Positions 26,084 through 35,092 of a stretch of DNA of 64,000 nucleotides are shown here, piece by piece (the stretch's first letter is position 1; the number at the start of each line of letters is the position of its first letter). The translations under genes were made by a program, and so were the position numbers. Origin of the DNA: Tenacibaculum soleae (lineage in GTDB: Bacteria; Bacteroidota; Bacteroidia; Flavobacteriales; Flavobacteriaceae); contig NZ_MAKX01000001.1 of the NCBI RefSeq assembly GCF_001693415.1, positions 496,300 to 560,299 of the forward strand, read 5' to 3'. The notes beneath the pieces were generated by a model. The model searched no databases and was not told where the DNA came from. It saw only the letters and a program-made list of their open reading frames with translations.

Positions 26084-27601
26084 ATGACTGATAACGTAAG
26101 AGTGCGCTTTGCTCCTAGCCCAACAGGGCCTTTACATATTGGTGGTGTAAGAACTGCTTTATTTAATTATTTATTCGCAAAAAAATACAACGGAACTTTT
26201 GTATTACGTATTGAAGATACTGATCAAACACGTTATGTTGCTAATGCAGAACAATATATAATTGATGCCTTAAAATGGTGTAATATTCCTTTTGATGAGG
26301 GTCCAGGGATAAATGAAAAATTTGGTCCTTACCGTCAGTCAGAAAGAAAAGAATTATATAAAAAATATGCCGATGAGTTAATCGAAAAAGGTTGGGCATA
26401 TTATGCATTTGATACTGCTGAAGAGTTAGATGCACACAGAAAAAATCACGAAGAAAATGGTAAAACATTTACTTATAACTGGCATAATCGTGAAAAATTA
26501 AATAGTTCATTGGCACTTTCAGCTGAAGAAGTTAAAGCTAAATTGGCAGCAGGTGATAAATATGTTGTTCGTTTTAAAACACCACAAGATGAAACTTTAA
26601 TACTTGAAGATGAAATTCGTGGTAAAATTAAAATTGATACGAATGTATTAGATGATAAAGTATTGTTTAAGTCTGACGGAATGCCAACATATCACTTAGC
26701 AAATATAGTTGATGATCATTTAATGGAGATTTCACATGTTATTCGTGGTGAAGAGTGGTTACCTTCGCTCCCACTACATGAATTATTATACAAAGCATTT
26801 GATTGGAAAGCACCAAAATTTGCGCATTTACCACTAATTTTAAAACCAGTTGGTAAAGGTAAACTAAGTAAACGTGATGGTGATAAACTAGGGTTCCCAG
26901 TATTTCCATTAGCATATACGAATGAACAAACAGGCGATATTTCTAGAGGATATAAAGAAGATGGTTATTTTGCAGATGCTTTTATAAATATGCTAGCATT
27001 TTTAGGATGGAACCCTGGAACAGAGCAAGAAATTTTTTCTTTAGAAGCGTTAGTTGAAGATTTTGATTTAAGTAGGGTTAGTAAATCAGGAGCTAAATTT
27101 AGTCCTGACAAAACAAAATGGTTTAACCAACAATATTTACAGCAAAAATCAAATAAAGAGTTAGCAGCATTATATACTGATATTCTTACCAAAAAAAATA
27201 TCACTACTGAGGTTGAATTTACTGAAAAAGTAGTTTCATTAATTAAAGAGCGTGCAACTTTTGTTGCTGATTTTTGGGAGTTATCAAGTTTTTTCTTCGA
27301 AAATCCTATTGAATATGATGCTAAAGCCGCAAAAAAGCAGTGGAAAGAAACTACTGGTGAGTTAATGCAAGAATTAGCTAAGTTAATTACCACTATTGAT
27401 AATTTTACAATAGAAAATGCACAAACAGTAATAAAAGCTTGGATAACAGCTAAAGAAATAGGTTTTGGTAAAGTAATGCAACCACTACGTTTAAGTTTGG
27501 TAGGTAAATTAGCAGGACCCGATTTGTTTGATATTATGACAATGATTGGTAAAGAAAATACATTATTGCGAATCAATAATGCTATTGAAAAATTATCATA
27601 A
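26084..27601 (+). CDS. gltX: glutamyl-tRNA synthetase
   Basis: 505 residues from the ATG at 26084 (MTDNVRVRFAPSPTG); the longer frame would run through the promoter and terminator. A class I synthetase charging tRNA-Glu. The HIGH-type motif appears as HIGG at 18-21 and the KMSKS-type motif as KLSKR at 260-264, with GTFVLRIEDTDQTR and YRQSERKELY between. The C-terminal anticodon-binding helical domain covers roughly the last 170 residues. Length fits a single full-size bacterial GltX. Confidence 0.98.
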   Translation: MTDNVRVRFAPSPTGPLHIGGVRTALFNYLFAKKYNGTFVLRIEDTDQTRYVANAEQYIIDALKWCNIPFDEGPGINEKFGPYRQSERKELYKKYADELIEKGWAYYAFDTAEELDAHRKNHEENGKTFTYNWHNREKLNSSLALSAEEVKAKLAAGDKYVVRFKTPQDETLILEDEIRGKIKIDTNVLDDKVLFKSDGMPTYHLANIVDDHLMEISHVIRGEEWLPSLPLHELLYKAFDWKAPKFAHLPLILKPVGKGKLSKRDGDKLGFPVFPLAYTNEQTGDISRGYKEDGYFADAFINMLAFLGWNPGTEQEIFSLEALVEDFDLSRVSKSGAKFSPDKTKWFNQQYLQQKSNKELAALYTDILTKKNITTEVEFTEKVVSLIKERATFVADFWELSSFFFENPIEYDAKAAKKQWKETTGELMQELAKLITTIDNFTIENAQTVIKAWITAKEIGFGKVMQPLRLSLVGKLAGPDLFDIMTMIGKENTLLRINNAIEKLS

Positions 27602-27605
27602 AAAC

Positions 27606-27637
27606 AAAAATGCCGCTTTTATAAAAGCGGCATTTTT
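27606..27637. terminator. bidirectional terminator gltX / outer-membrane gene
   Basis: 15-base perfect arms AAAAATGCCGCTTTT / AAAAGCGGCATTTTT between convergent genes. Confidence 0.92.
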
Positions 27638-27654
27638 TATGTAGTAAATTTTGT

Positions 27655-28248
27655 TTAAAACTGATTGTAGTAGCAAGAAGATGAAGATTTACCTCCTCTA
27701 TTAATACTTCCTGTATTATTCCAGTTTAATTTAAAAACAACACCTAAAGTTCCTTGAATATGTGATCGCATACTTTCAAAACTATCTAAAGAATGTTTGT
27801 AATATACTTGTGGGTTGATTCCTATTGTATCATTTAGCCAATAAATTCCACCAGTTCCAATATTAAATGTAGGGGTCATTTTTCGTTCAGAATCCACTAC
27901 ACTTGCTCCTATAAAAGCATATGGTGCAAATTTTTCAAAAACAGGATTAAAATTATAACGTAACGAACCATCTAAAGAAAAATAACTTACAGAATTTTCT
28001 ATAAAACCAACATCATCTATTGTATTTACAGACATAGCACCGTCAATAGATAAACGCTCACCAATAGGCATGGTTAAACTAAGTACAGGTACTTGAAATT
28101 GATAGCGATCTCCAATAAAATCTACATCATCACCACTAAATTTTGTAATTCCTACTCCAACACCTATTTGCCATGAATCGTTTAAATTTTGAGAAAACAA
28201 TTGCATAGAAAAGCAAAGTATGGTAATAAGTATAATTTTATTTCTCAT
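27655..28248 (-). CDS. outer-membrane beta-barrel (OmpA/porin-family type) protein
   Basis: 197 residues. Signal peptide MRNKIILITILCFSMQLFSQ, then strands with alternating pattern (WQIGVGVGITKFSG, FSLDGSLRYNF, YAFIGASVV, GTLGVVFKLNW), as in small eight-stranded barrels. The tail after the last strand is Ser/Cys-rich (RGGKSSSSCYYNQF), unusual for a barrel end and possibly a surface or periplasmic extension. Function not recognised. It may be cotranscribed with the TerB-like gene 58 bases upstream. Confidence 0.75.
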   Translation of the reverse strand: MRNKIILITILCFSMQLFSQNLNDSWQIGVGVGITKFSGDDVDFIGDRYQFQVPVLSLTMPIGERLSIDGAMSVNTIDDVGFIENSVSYFSLDGSLRYNFNPVFEKFAPYAFIGASVVDSERKMTPTFNIGTGGIYWLNDTIGINPQVYYKHSLDSFESMRSHIQGTLGVVFKLNWNNTGSINRGGKSSSSCYYNQF

Positions 28249-28306
28249 AAATTATAGGGAGGTTTATTTATAATAACTTAATAAATTGCAATTTAGTATA
28301 AATGGT

Positions 28307-28741
28307 TTAAATACTGTTTACTTTTTTTATAGCAATTATAAAATCTTCTAAATCATTTAAATTCATAACTAAATGTATAGCTTCATCACATACTTTTTCA
28401 ACATTATCTATTGGGAACTGTAAAGCAACGGCTATTCTTTGCATTAGTGTAACTTGTTCCTTATCTACATGTTTATCTGCATAAATCATCTTTGTTAATA
28501 AATACAAACGTTCAATACGTTCATCGTAATTTACAGGTGAGTTTACAGGGTATTTTTCAGGATTCTTTAAAATTTCAACATATTCTGTTTGAGTAATGTT
28601 TAACCTCTTTGCTGCTCTGTCTAATAGTTGTTGTTCTCCTTCTGAAATTATTCCATCTGTTTTTGCAATTTTTACAACACTTGCAAAGTGTCCTATTTCT
28701 TGTTTGTGTTTTCCACTTGAATATAAATCTGATATTGCCAT
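28307..28741 (-). CDS. TerB-like (tellurite resistance TerB family) protein
   Basis: 144 residues, all-helical, with the duplicated TerB acidic pattern: FASVVKIAKTDGIISEGEQQLLDRAAKRL near the start and LTKMIYADKHVDKEQVTLMQRIAVAL in the second half; each carries a (A)xxDGxxxxxE-like metal-binding loop. TerB-like domains bind metal at the membrane; stand-alone members are common in Bacteroidota and their role is unknown. No other ter genes are near. The 359-base region upstream holds a long inverted repeat and the mfd promoter but no gene. Confidence 0.82.
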   Translation of the reverse strand: MAISDLYSSGKHKQEIGHFASVVKIAKTDGIISEGEQQLLDRAAKRLNITQTEYVEILKNPEKYPVNSPVNYDERIERLYLLTKMIYADKHVDKEQVTLMQRIAVALQFPIDNVEKVCDEAIHLVMNLNDLEDFIIAIKKVNSI

Positions 28742-28890
28742 TTTTTTTATTTTAATTATTTTATAATAACGATAAAAAGTACCGTTTAAATTTTTACTAA
28801 AGTTAAGAAATCTATCAAAAATTAAAGATAATTTTTACTTATTATTTTTTATAAATTGATAAATATTATTAATAATAAATGATCTCTAAG

Positions 28891-28966
28891 AATATGTTTT
28901 AAACTCATAAAATAATAAGAGAATATATAATTATTATTTATTGTTTTTGTTAGTTTAAAACATATT
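28891..28966. repeat. 15-bp perfect inverted repeat with nested inner repeat
   Basis: Arms AATATGTTTTAAACT (28891-28905) and AGTTTAAAACATATT (28952-28966) are perfect, separated by 46 bases that contain a second imperfect repeat (ATAAAATAATAA / TTATTATTTAT). No flanking duplication of a target site was evident. It lies in the otherwise featureless region 28742-29100. Confidence 0.7.
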
Positions 28967-29076
28967 TAAAATAAATATTTCTGTTTTAACTGTAACAAAA
29001 GACAAATTTTAAAAAAAGTAATCCAAAAAATAAAGTTTATAGATTATTTTTAATTTATAACAAAAAACATTCCTCG

Positions 29077-29084
29077 TATATTTG
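29077..29084 (+). promoter_or_regulatory. -7 promoter element (TATATTTG) for mfd
   Basis: Perfect TAnnTTTG followed by C, 16 bases before the TTG start of mfd. Confidence 0.55.
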
Positions 29085-29100
29085 CGTAAATTTTTTTAGG

Positions 29101-32100
29101 TTGAGCAAGCAAACTATTGTAAATTATTACCAACAATCTAGCAATGTTAAGCAGATTGTAGATGCACTTCAACAAGAACAACCCCATTTTCAAATAGCGA
29201 ATTTGGTTGGTTCTTCGTTGTCTTTTGTTATTTCTGAAAGTTTTAAAAAAGCAGATAAACCCTATTTGTTAATCTTTAATGATAAGGAAGAAGCTGCATA
29301 TTATTTAAACGATTTAGAACAATTATTAGGCGATAAAAACGTGTTGTTTTATCCGGGGTCTTATCGAAGACCTTATCAGATTGAGGAAACTGATAATGCT
29401 AATGTGTTGTTACGATCAGAGGTTTTAAACCGAATTAATTCGCAAAAAAAACCAGCCATAATTGTTACCTATCCTACTGCCTTATTCGAAAAAGTAGTTA
29501 CTAAAAAAGACCTCGAAAAAAACACTTTAAAAATTACGGTTGGAGAGAGTTTATCGCCCGATTTTGTAAATGAAGTATTATTTGAATATAACTTTAATCG
29601 AGTAGACTTTGTTACAGAACCTGGAGAATTTTCAGTACGAGGTGGAATAATCGATGTGTTTTCTTTTTCTAATGATGAACCATATCGAATAGAGTTTTTT
29701 GGGGATGAAATAGATAGTATTCGAACTTTTGATGTGGAAACGCAACTTTCTAAAGAAAAACTTAAGAAAGTATCTATAATGCCCAATGTAGAAAACAAAA
29801 CATTACAAGAAAGTAGAGAGAGTTTTTTAAAATATATTTCAGCAAAAACAGCCATTTTTGTTAAAAATACTGAGATTCTTACCGATAATTTAGATAAGTT
29901 TTATAAAAAAGCCGAATTTTCATTTAATGAATTATCTACCGAACTTAACCATTCAAAACCTTCAGAATTATTTTGTAATGGTAGTTTGATTAAAAAACAA
30001 TTAACAGATTTTACATTGGTTGAAATGTCATCTCAAACACAGTCGAGAGATATTTCAGAAATAAAGTTTAATACCCATCCGCAGCCTTCTTTTAATAAAA
30101 AATTCGATTTATTAATTCAGAATTTTAACGAATTTTCAACAAAAGGATTTACCAATTATATATTTTGTTCTAACGATAAACAAGCACAAAGATTCCATGA
30201 TATTTTTGATGATAATGAAGCTGATGTTTCCTATGAAACCATTGTATTTCCATTATATCAAGGATTTGTCGATTTAGAAAATAAAATTGTTTGCTATACC
30301 GATCATCAAATATTTGAACGTTATTATAAATTTCGCTTAAAAAATGGGTACGAGAAAAAGCAATCCATCACATTACAAGAGCTTACCAAGTTAGAAATTG
30401 GCGATTATGTAACCCATATTGATCACGGAATTGGAAAGTTTGCAGGTTTACAAAAAATTGATGTAGAAGGCAAAAAACAAGAAGCAATTAAACTTATTTA
30501 CGGCGACCGCGATATTTTATATGTAAGTATTCACTCGTTACATAAAATATCAAAATTTAATGGTAAAGACGGTAAACCGCCTAAAATATATAAGTTAGGC
30601 TCTGATGCTTGGAAAAAAGTAAAACAAAAAACGAAGGCAAGAGTAAAACATATTGCCTTTAATTTAATTCAACTTTACGCAAAACGAAAATTACAAAAAG
30701 GCTATGCTTTTGGCCCAGACACACATATGCAACATGAGTTAGAAGCAAGTTTTATTTATGAAGATACACCTGATCAGTTTACAGCAACGCAAGATGTAAA
30801 AAATGATATGGAAAAAGCCCAACCTATGGATCGTTTGGTGTGTGGTGATGTTGGTTTTGGTAAAACAGAGGTTGCTATTAGAGCCGCTTTTAAAGCGGTA
30901 GATAACGGAAAACAAGTGGCTGTTTTAGTGCCAACTACCGTTTTAGCGTTTCAGCACTTTAAAACCTTTTCTGAGCGTTTAAAAGATTTTCCGGTTACCA
31001 TAGATTATCTAAACCGCTTTAGAACCACAAAACAGCGTAACGGTGTTTTAGAAGGTGTTACAAACGGAAGTGTAGATATTGTGATAGGAACACATCAATT
31101 AACCAATAAAAAAGTCAATTTTAAAGATTTAGGGTTGTTAATTATTGATGAAGAACAAAAGTTTGGAGTTGCCGTAAAAGATAAGCTGAAAACCATCAAA
31201 GAAAATGTAGATACCTTAACGTTAACCGCCACTCCTATCCCAAGAACATTACAATTTAGTTTGATGGCTGCACGTGATTTATCAGTTATAAAAACGGCGC
31301 CACCAAACCGTCATCCGATTGAAACCAATGTAATCCGCTTTAGCGAAGAAACGATTCGTGATGCTATTTCGTATGAAATTTCTCGTGGTGGTCAAGTGTT
31401 TTTTATCCATAATCGAATAGAAAACATCAAAGAAGTAGCAGGATTGTTACAACGTTTGGTTCCATCGGCAAAAATAGGTATCGGTCATGGGCAAATGGAG
31501 GGTAAAAAGTTAGAGGAATTGATGCTTGGGTTTATGAATAATGAGTTTGATGTATTAGTGTCTACCACGATTATCGAAAGCGGTTTAGACGTACCAAATG
31601 CCAATACTATTTTTATAAATAATGCCAATAACTTCGGATTGTCTGATCTGCACCAAATGCGTGGTCGTGTAGGTCGATCTAATAAAAAAGCATTCTGTAA
31701 TTTTATTACGCCACCATTTCATATGATGACAGATGATGCTCGTAAACGTATTGAAGCATTAGTATTATTTTCTGACTTAGGAAGCGGATTAAATATAGCC
31801 ATGAAGGATTTAGAAATTCGTGGTGCAGGTGATTTATTAGGTGGTGAGCAAAGCGGATTTATTAATGATATTGGATTTGATGCTTATCAGAAAATATTAC
31901 AAGAAGCTATTGAGGAATTAAAAGAAAACGAGTTTAAAGAACTGTATCCGGTAGATGAAAATGAACCAAAAGAGTATGTAAAAGAAGTACAAATAGATAC
32001 TGATTTTGAAATTCTTTTTCCTGATGATTACGTAAATTCAGTAACCGAACGATTGAGTTTGTATAACAAATTAGGAACCTTAACCGAAGAAAAAGAATTG

Positions 32101-32436
32101 GTAGAATTTGAAAGTCAAATTACCGATCGTTTTGGTGAATATCCAACTCAGGTTCAAGATTTATTAGACTCTGTTCGTATAAAATGGTTAGCGAAGGAAC
32201 TCGGTTTAGAAAAAATTATTTTAAAGCAAAAACGTATGATTGGTTATTTTGTTTCTGATCAACAAAGCGGATTTTATCAAACTCCAGCATTTACAAAAAT
32301 GTTGCAGTATGTTCAAAAAAACTCGAAAAGTTGTGTTATGAAAGAGAAGAAAACCAAAAATGGCTTACGATTATTAATCACATTTATTAGAATTGATTCG
32401 GTAAATACAGCTTTAAAAATATTACAAAAAGTATAG
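29101..32436 (+). CDS. mfd: transcription-repair coupling factor
   Basis: 1111 residues. Mfd removes RNA polymerase stalled at lesions and recruits UvrA. It starts with TTG, because no ATG fits the conserved N terminus (MSKQTIVNYYQQ) and the -7 element lies just upstream. Domains in order: UvrB-like N-terminal region, RNA polymerase-interacting CarD-like domain (IGDYVTHIDHGIGKFAGL), SF2 helicase with Walker A DVGFGKTEVA (K at about 588) and DEEQ at 683-686, motif VI QMRGRVGRS, and the C-terminal TRCF domain. Length is close to the family norm. Confidence 0.97.
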   Translation: MSKQTIVNYYQQSSNVKQIVDALQQEQPHFQIANLVGSSLSFVISESFKKADKPYLLIFNDKEEAAYYLNDLEQLLGDKNVLFYPGSYRRPYQIEETDNANVLLRSEVLNRINSQKKPAIIVTYPTALFEKVVTKKDLEKNTLKITVGESLSPDFVNEVLFEYNFNRVDFVTEPGEFSVRGGIIDVFSFSNDEPYRIEFFGDEIDSIRTFDVETQLSKEKLKKVSIMPNVENKTLQESRESFLKYISAKTAIFVKNTEILTDNLDKFYKKAEFSFNELSTELNHSKPSELFCNGSLIKKQLTDFTLVEMSSQTQSRDISEIKFNTHPQPSFNKKFDLLIQNFNEFSTKGFTNYIFCSNDKQAQRFHDIFDDNEADVSYETIVFPLYQGFVDLENKIVCYTDHQIFERYYKFRLKNGYEKKQSITLQELTKLEIGDYVTHIDHGIGKFAGLQKIDVEGKKQEAIKLIYGDRDILYVSIHSLHKISKFNGKDGKPPKIYKLGSDAWKKVKQKTKARVKHIAFNLIQLYAKRKLQKGYAFGPDTHMQHELEASFIYEDTPDQFTATQDVKNDMEKAQPMDRLVCGDVGFGKTEVAIRAAFKAVDNGKQVAVLVPTTVLAFQHFKTFSERLKDFPVTIDYLNRFRTTKQRNGVLEGVTNGSVDIVIGTHQLTNKKVNFKDLGLLIIDEEQKFGVAVKDKLKTIKENVDTLTLTATPIPRTLQFSLMAARDLSVIKTAPPNRHPIETNVIRFSEETIRDAISYEISRGGQVFFIHNRIENIKEVAGLLQRLVPSAKIGIGHGQMEGKKLEELMLGFMNNEFDVLVSTTIIESGLDVPNANTIFINNANNFGLSDLHQMRGRVGRSNKKAFCNFITPPFHMMTDDARKRIEALVLFSDLGSGLNIAMKDLEIRGAGDLLGGEQSGFINDIGFDAYQKILQEAIEELKENEFKELYPVDENEPKEYVKEVQIDTDFEILFPDDYVNSVTERLSLYNKLGTLTEEKELVEFESQITDRFGEYPTQVQDLLDSVRIKWLAKELGLEKIILKQKRMIGYFVSDQQSGFYQTPAFTKMLQYVQKNSKSCVMKEKKTKNGLRLLITFIRIDSVNTALKILQKV

Positions 32437-32440
32437 GTTC

Positions 32441-32513
32441 ATATCATTTTGAGCGGAGTCAATAAATATTGATTAGATTTTTAACCTTTCGCATGCGCTC
32501 GAGGAGATACTTA
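32441..32513. repeat. degenerate intergenic palindromic repeat
   Basis: TCATTTTGAGCGGAGTCAAT at the left and GCGCTCGAGGAGATAC at the right are partly complementary (GAGCGgaGTC against GCatgcGCTC). This pattern looks like the widespread flavobacterial intergenic element whose arms read like CATTTCGAGCGGAGTC; here it is decayed. It fills most of the 87-base gap after mfd and is more GC-rich than its surroundings. Confidence 0.5.
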
Positions 32514-32523
32514 AAAACATAAA

Positions 32524-33060
32524 ATGGCATCAATATTTGGTCACGCACTAGCATCGTTTGCTCTCGGAAAAGGATTTTCTAAATCGCTTGTAAATTGGAA
32601 GTTCCTTTTATTAGGTATTGGTTGTGCAATACTACCAGACGCTGATGTAATAGGCTTTAGTTTCGGAATCAAATACAATAGTTTTTGGGGACATCGCGGC
32701 TTTTCGCATTCACTTTTCTTTGCGTTTATTTTAGGGTTTTTAATCACCTTAATATTTTACAGAAAAGAAATATTTACAAAAAAAGGTGTAGCACTCATTT
32801 TATTTTTTACAATAAGTACCGCTTCACATGCTATTTTAGATGCTTTAACAACTGGTGGTTTAGGAGTTGCATTTTTTTCTCCTTTCGATACGAGTCGTTA
32901 TTTTTTTCCGTGGCGACCAATTAAAGTATCGCCGATTGGAATTGAACGTTTTTTTGGTGAAAGAGGTGTTAAAGTATTGATGAGTGAGTTTATTTGGATA
33001 GGAATTCCGAGTGTGATTTATATGTTAATTACGAGCTATTTTAAAAGAATCAAAAAATAA
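32524..33060 (+). CDS. membrane-bound metal-dependent hydrolase, YdjM family
   Basis: 178 residues with about four hydrophobic segments. The family's metal-site motifs are visible: ALASFALGKG with an initial His (GHALAS), PDADVIGF (acidic), GHRGFSHSLFFAF (H-R-G-x-x-H) and SHAILDALTTGGLG. YdjM-type (DUF457) proteins are predicted zinc hydrolases in the inner membrane, LexA-controlled in E. coli; no such operator is recognised here. It ends three bases before the EamA gene, so they form an operon. Confidence 0.88.
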   Translation: MASIFGHALASFALGKGFSKSLVNWKFLLLGIGCAILPDADVIGFSFGIKYNSFWGHRGFSHSLFFAFILGFLITLIFYRKEIFTKKGVALILFFTISTASHAILDALTTGGLGVAFFSPFDTSRYFFPWRPIKVSPIGIERFFGERGVKVLMSEFIWIGIPSVIYMLITSYFKRIKK

Positions 33061-33063
33061 CCA

Positions 33064-33921
33064 ATGCAAAATAACCATCTTAAAAATATATCAGGCCTAT
33101 TAGTAGCTACATTTTTTGTGAGTACTTCAGGTGTTTTGGGCAAATATATTGCTATGCCATCAGAGGTTATTGTATGGTTCCGCTCTGCTTTTGCTATGGT
33201 GTTTTTATACGCTTTTTGCCGTTTAAAAAAAATTGATATTCCATTAAAATCTACCAAACATGTGATTCCATTTATTATTAGCGCAATTTTTATGGCATTG
33301 CATTGGATTACCTATTTCTACGCATTAAAACGATCTAATGTAGCTATCGGTATGCTGTCTTTATATACTTTTCCAGTAATGATTGCTTTTTTAGAACCCT
33401 TGTTTTTAAAGATAAAATTTAATCCAATATATATTCTTCTAGGCTGCATGGTTTTGTTAGGGATTTATATGCTAGCGCCAGATTTTAATTTAGAAAGTGA
33501 AAATGTTCAAGGAATATTATTTGGACTACTCTCTGCTCTATGTTATGCTATCAGAATTTTAATTTTAAAACAATACGTATTGCAGTATAACGGGGTATTA
33601 TTAATGTTTTATCAAACCTTAATAATTACTATTTGTTTAGTACCAGTATTGTTTTTTATGGATGTTTCTGGGTTAGAAACTCAATATCCGTATGTACTAT
33701 TAATTGCTTTTTTAACTACAGCAATAGGTCATAGTTTAATGGTACATTCGTTACAGTTTTTTTCAGTTTCAACAGCAAGTATTATTAGTAGCGTACAACC
33801 AATATTCGGAATTGTTTTAGCATTCTTATTTTTAAATGAAGTTCCCACGTGGAACACTTTTGTAGGTGGAAGTTTAATCCTCGCAACCGTAATTATTGAA
33901 AGCATCCGAAGTAAAAAATGA
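33064..33921 (+). CDS. DMT superfamily transporter, EamA type
   Basis: 285 residues with ten hydrophobic segments in two repeated EamA halves; the first half ends in ALHWITYFYALKRSNVAIGML and the second in SIISSVQPIFGIVLAFLFLNE, both classical EamA blocks. Such proteins export metabolites or drugs; substrate unknown. It is directly downstream of the YdjM-like gene. The sequence near 33842-33856 (GTTCCCACGTGGAAC) resembles the parS-like palindromes but has an extra base and lies in coding DNA. Confidence 0.9.
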   Translation: MQNNHLKNISGLLVATFFVSTSGVLGKYIAMPSEVIVWFRSAFAMVFLYAFCRLKKIDIPLKSTKHVIPFIISAIFMALHWITYFYALKRSNVAIGMLSLYTFPVMIAFLEPLFLKIKFNPIYILLGCMVLLGIYMLAPDFNLESENVQGILFGLLSALCYAIRILILKQYVLQYNGVLLMFYQTLIITICLVPVLFFMDVSGLETQYPYVLLIAFLTTAIGHSLMVHSLQFFSVSTASIISSVQPIFGIVLAFLFLNEVPTWNTFVGGSLILATVIIESIRSKK

Positions 33922-33994
33922 TAATAAATAAAGTATTAGGTTTTATTTAAAACTGTTAGAGTTTATTCGTCAATGCAGGTAGTTTAATAATAGC

Positions 33995-35080
33995 CTAATG
34001 TATTTTTTGTTGTTGCTGTATAATGCTTTTTAGGGTTACATCTTCATAATTTCTACGAACAAAGGTAAGGGCACTATCTAACACCTCACCCATTCCATCA
34101 CTATCTCTAAAATTGATATCGCCAGTAAATTCAAAAATTTCTGTTTTTAATTTTTTAATATGTTTAGGAATGGAAATATTATCAGATTTCATGGCAGTAA
34201 GTAATCTGTTTAAACGAGAACGAGACCCTAATATGCGTTTTGCAACAATTGAGCGTTCTTCAAGTTGGTACTGTTCTATTGATTCAGAATCAAGTTTTTT
34301 AGTAACTAATTGAACCATTTTTAAATTTTCTTTAAAAAATTGAGGGTAATAGACCTTAAATTTTCCTTCGTAACATTGTTGATCAAAATCTATCGGACGT
34401 ATTTTATACACCACGTTTTCAAAATCGTGTGTAGGTACTACAACATAATTGTACGAACGCATGTCGCCTAACAAACGAATCATACAACGTTCGTTAAATT
34501 TTACAAATTCTTTAGCTATTTGTGCTTTTTCAATTTCTAAACAATCGGCCAAATAATCTTTGATAAAAACATCTCCTGGAATTCCAGAAATATGTTCTTC
34601 AATTAAGGTGTCTTTATGCACCAAAAAATTTAAATTATAAGGTGATAAAATATCTTCTAATTCTAACCCGTAAATACGAGAAGCATCGGTTTTTTTTACA
34701 TAAAAATACGTGTAATTATCATTTAAAATATTACGAACTTTTACTCTAAAAGGTTGTGAATTACCAAAGGTGCAAAAATCTACAGCATCAATATTTAAGT
34801 GTTTTATACTAGCGTCTGAACCGTTTGAATGTAAAATATTATACACTTTTTTAAGACTTAAATCGATTTCTTCTCGTTCAAACTCGTTGTAATAAACACG
34901 CACCCATAAAGTATCATTATCATCTTTATCATATACAGCTATTGATCCTTGAAAACGCAATAAATCATCATAAAAAATAGGAATTTGAATGGTTCTGTTA
35001 TGTCTTTTTAAGTAAAGCGAAAGCTTTTTATTAACAGGATATGCAGGTTTTTTTTGAGATATTAATTTTTCTTCAGCCAT
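33995..35080 (-). CDS. conserved protein of unknown function with kinase-like motifs
   Basis: 361 residues, soluble, no signal peptide. I do not recognise a named family. The middle carries RLLGDMRSYNYVVVPTHDF followed by YKIRPIDFDQQCYEG, which resembles the catalytic loop (GDxxxxN) and DFD metal motif of small-molecule or HipA/lipopolysaccharide-type kinases. The C-terminal ~100 residues are helical and basic (RSRLNRLLTAMKS). It follows dprA by 12 bases on the same strand but has a -7 element of its own at the dprA end. Kinase-like activity is inference from short motifs only. Confidence 0.6.
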   Translation of the reverse strand: MAEEKLISQKKPAYPVNKKLSLYLKRHNRTIQIPIFYDDLLRFQGSIAVYDKDDNDTLWVRVYYNEFEREEIDLSLKKVYNILHSNGSDASIKHLNIDAVDFCTFGNSQPFRVKVRNILNDNYTYFYVKKTDASRIYGLELEDILSPYNLNFLVHKDTLIEEHISGIPGDVFIKDYLADCLEIEKAQIAKEFVKFNERCMIRLLGDMRSYNYVVVPTHDFENVVYKIRPIDFDQQCYEGKFKVYYPQFFKENLKMVQLVTKKLDSESIEQYQLEERSIVAKRILGSRSRLNRLLTAMKSDNISIPKHIKKLKTEIFEFTGDINFRDSDGMGEVLDSALTFVRRNYEDVTLKSIIQQQQKIH

Positions 35081-35084
35081 GCTT

Positions 35085-35092
35085 CAAAGGTA
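35085..35092 (-). promoter_or_regulatory. -7 promoter element (TACCTTTG on minus strand), nearly leaderless
   Basis: Plus-strand CAAAGGTA ends at the dprA stop region and starts only four bases before the ATG at 35080, so a transcript from here would begin at or inside the start codon region. Confidence 0.4.

Noticed and set aside
33842..33856. GTTCCCACGTGGAAC resembling a parS-like site
   Set aside because: It has an extra base between the half-sites and lies in coding DNA encoding VPTWN of the EamA protein; likely chance.
33922..33994. ATTAGG / CCTAAT pairing between the EamA gene and the convergent gene
   Set aside because: Loop is too large and the stem too short for a terminator call.
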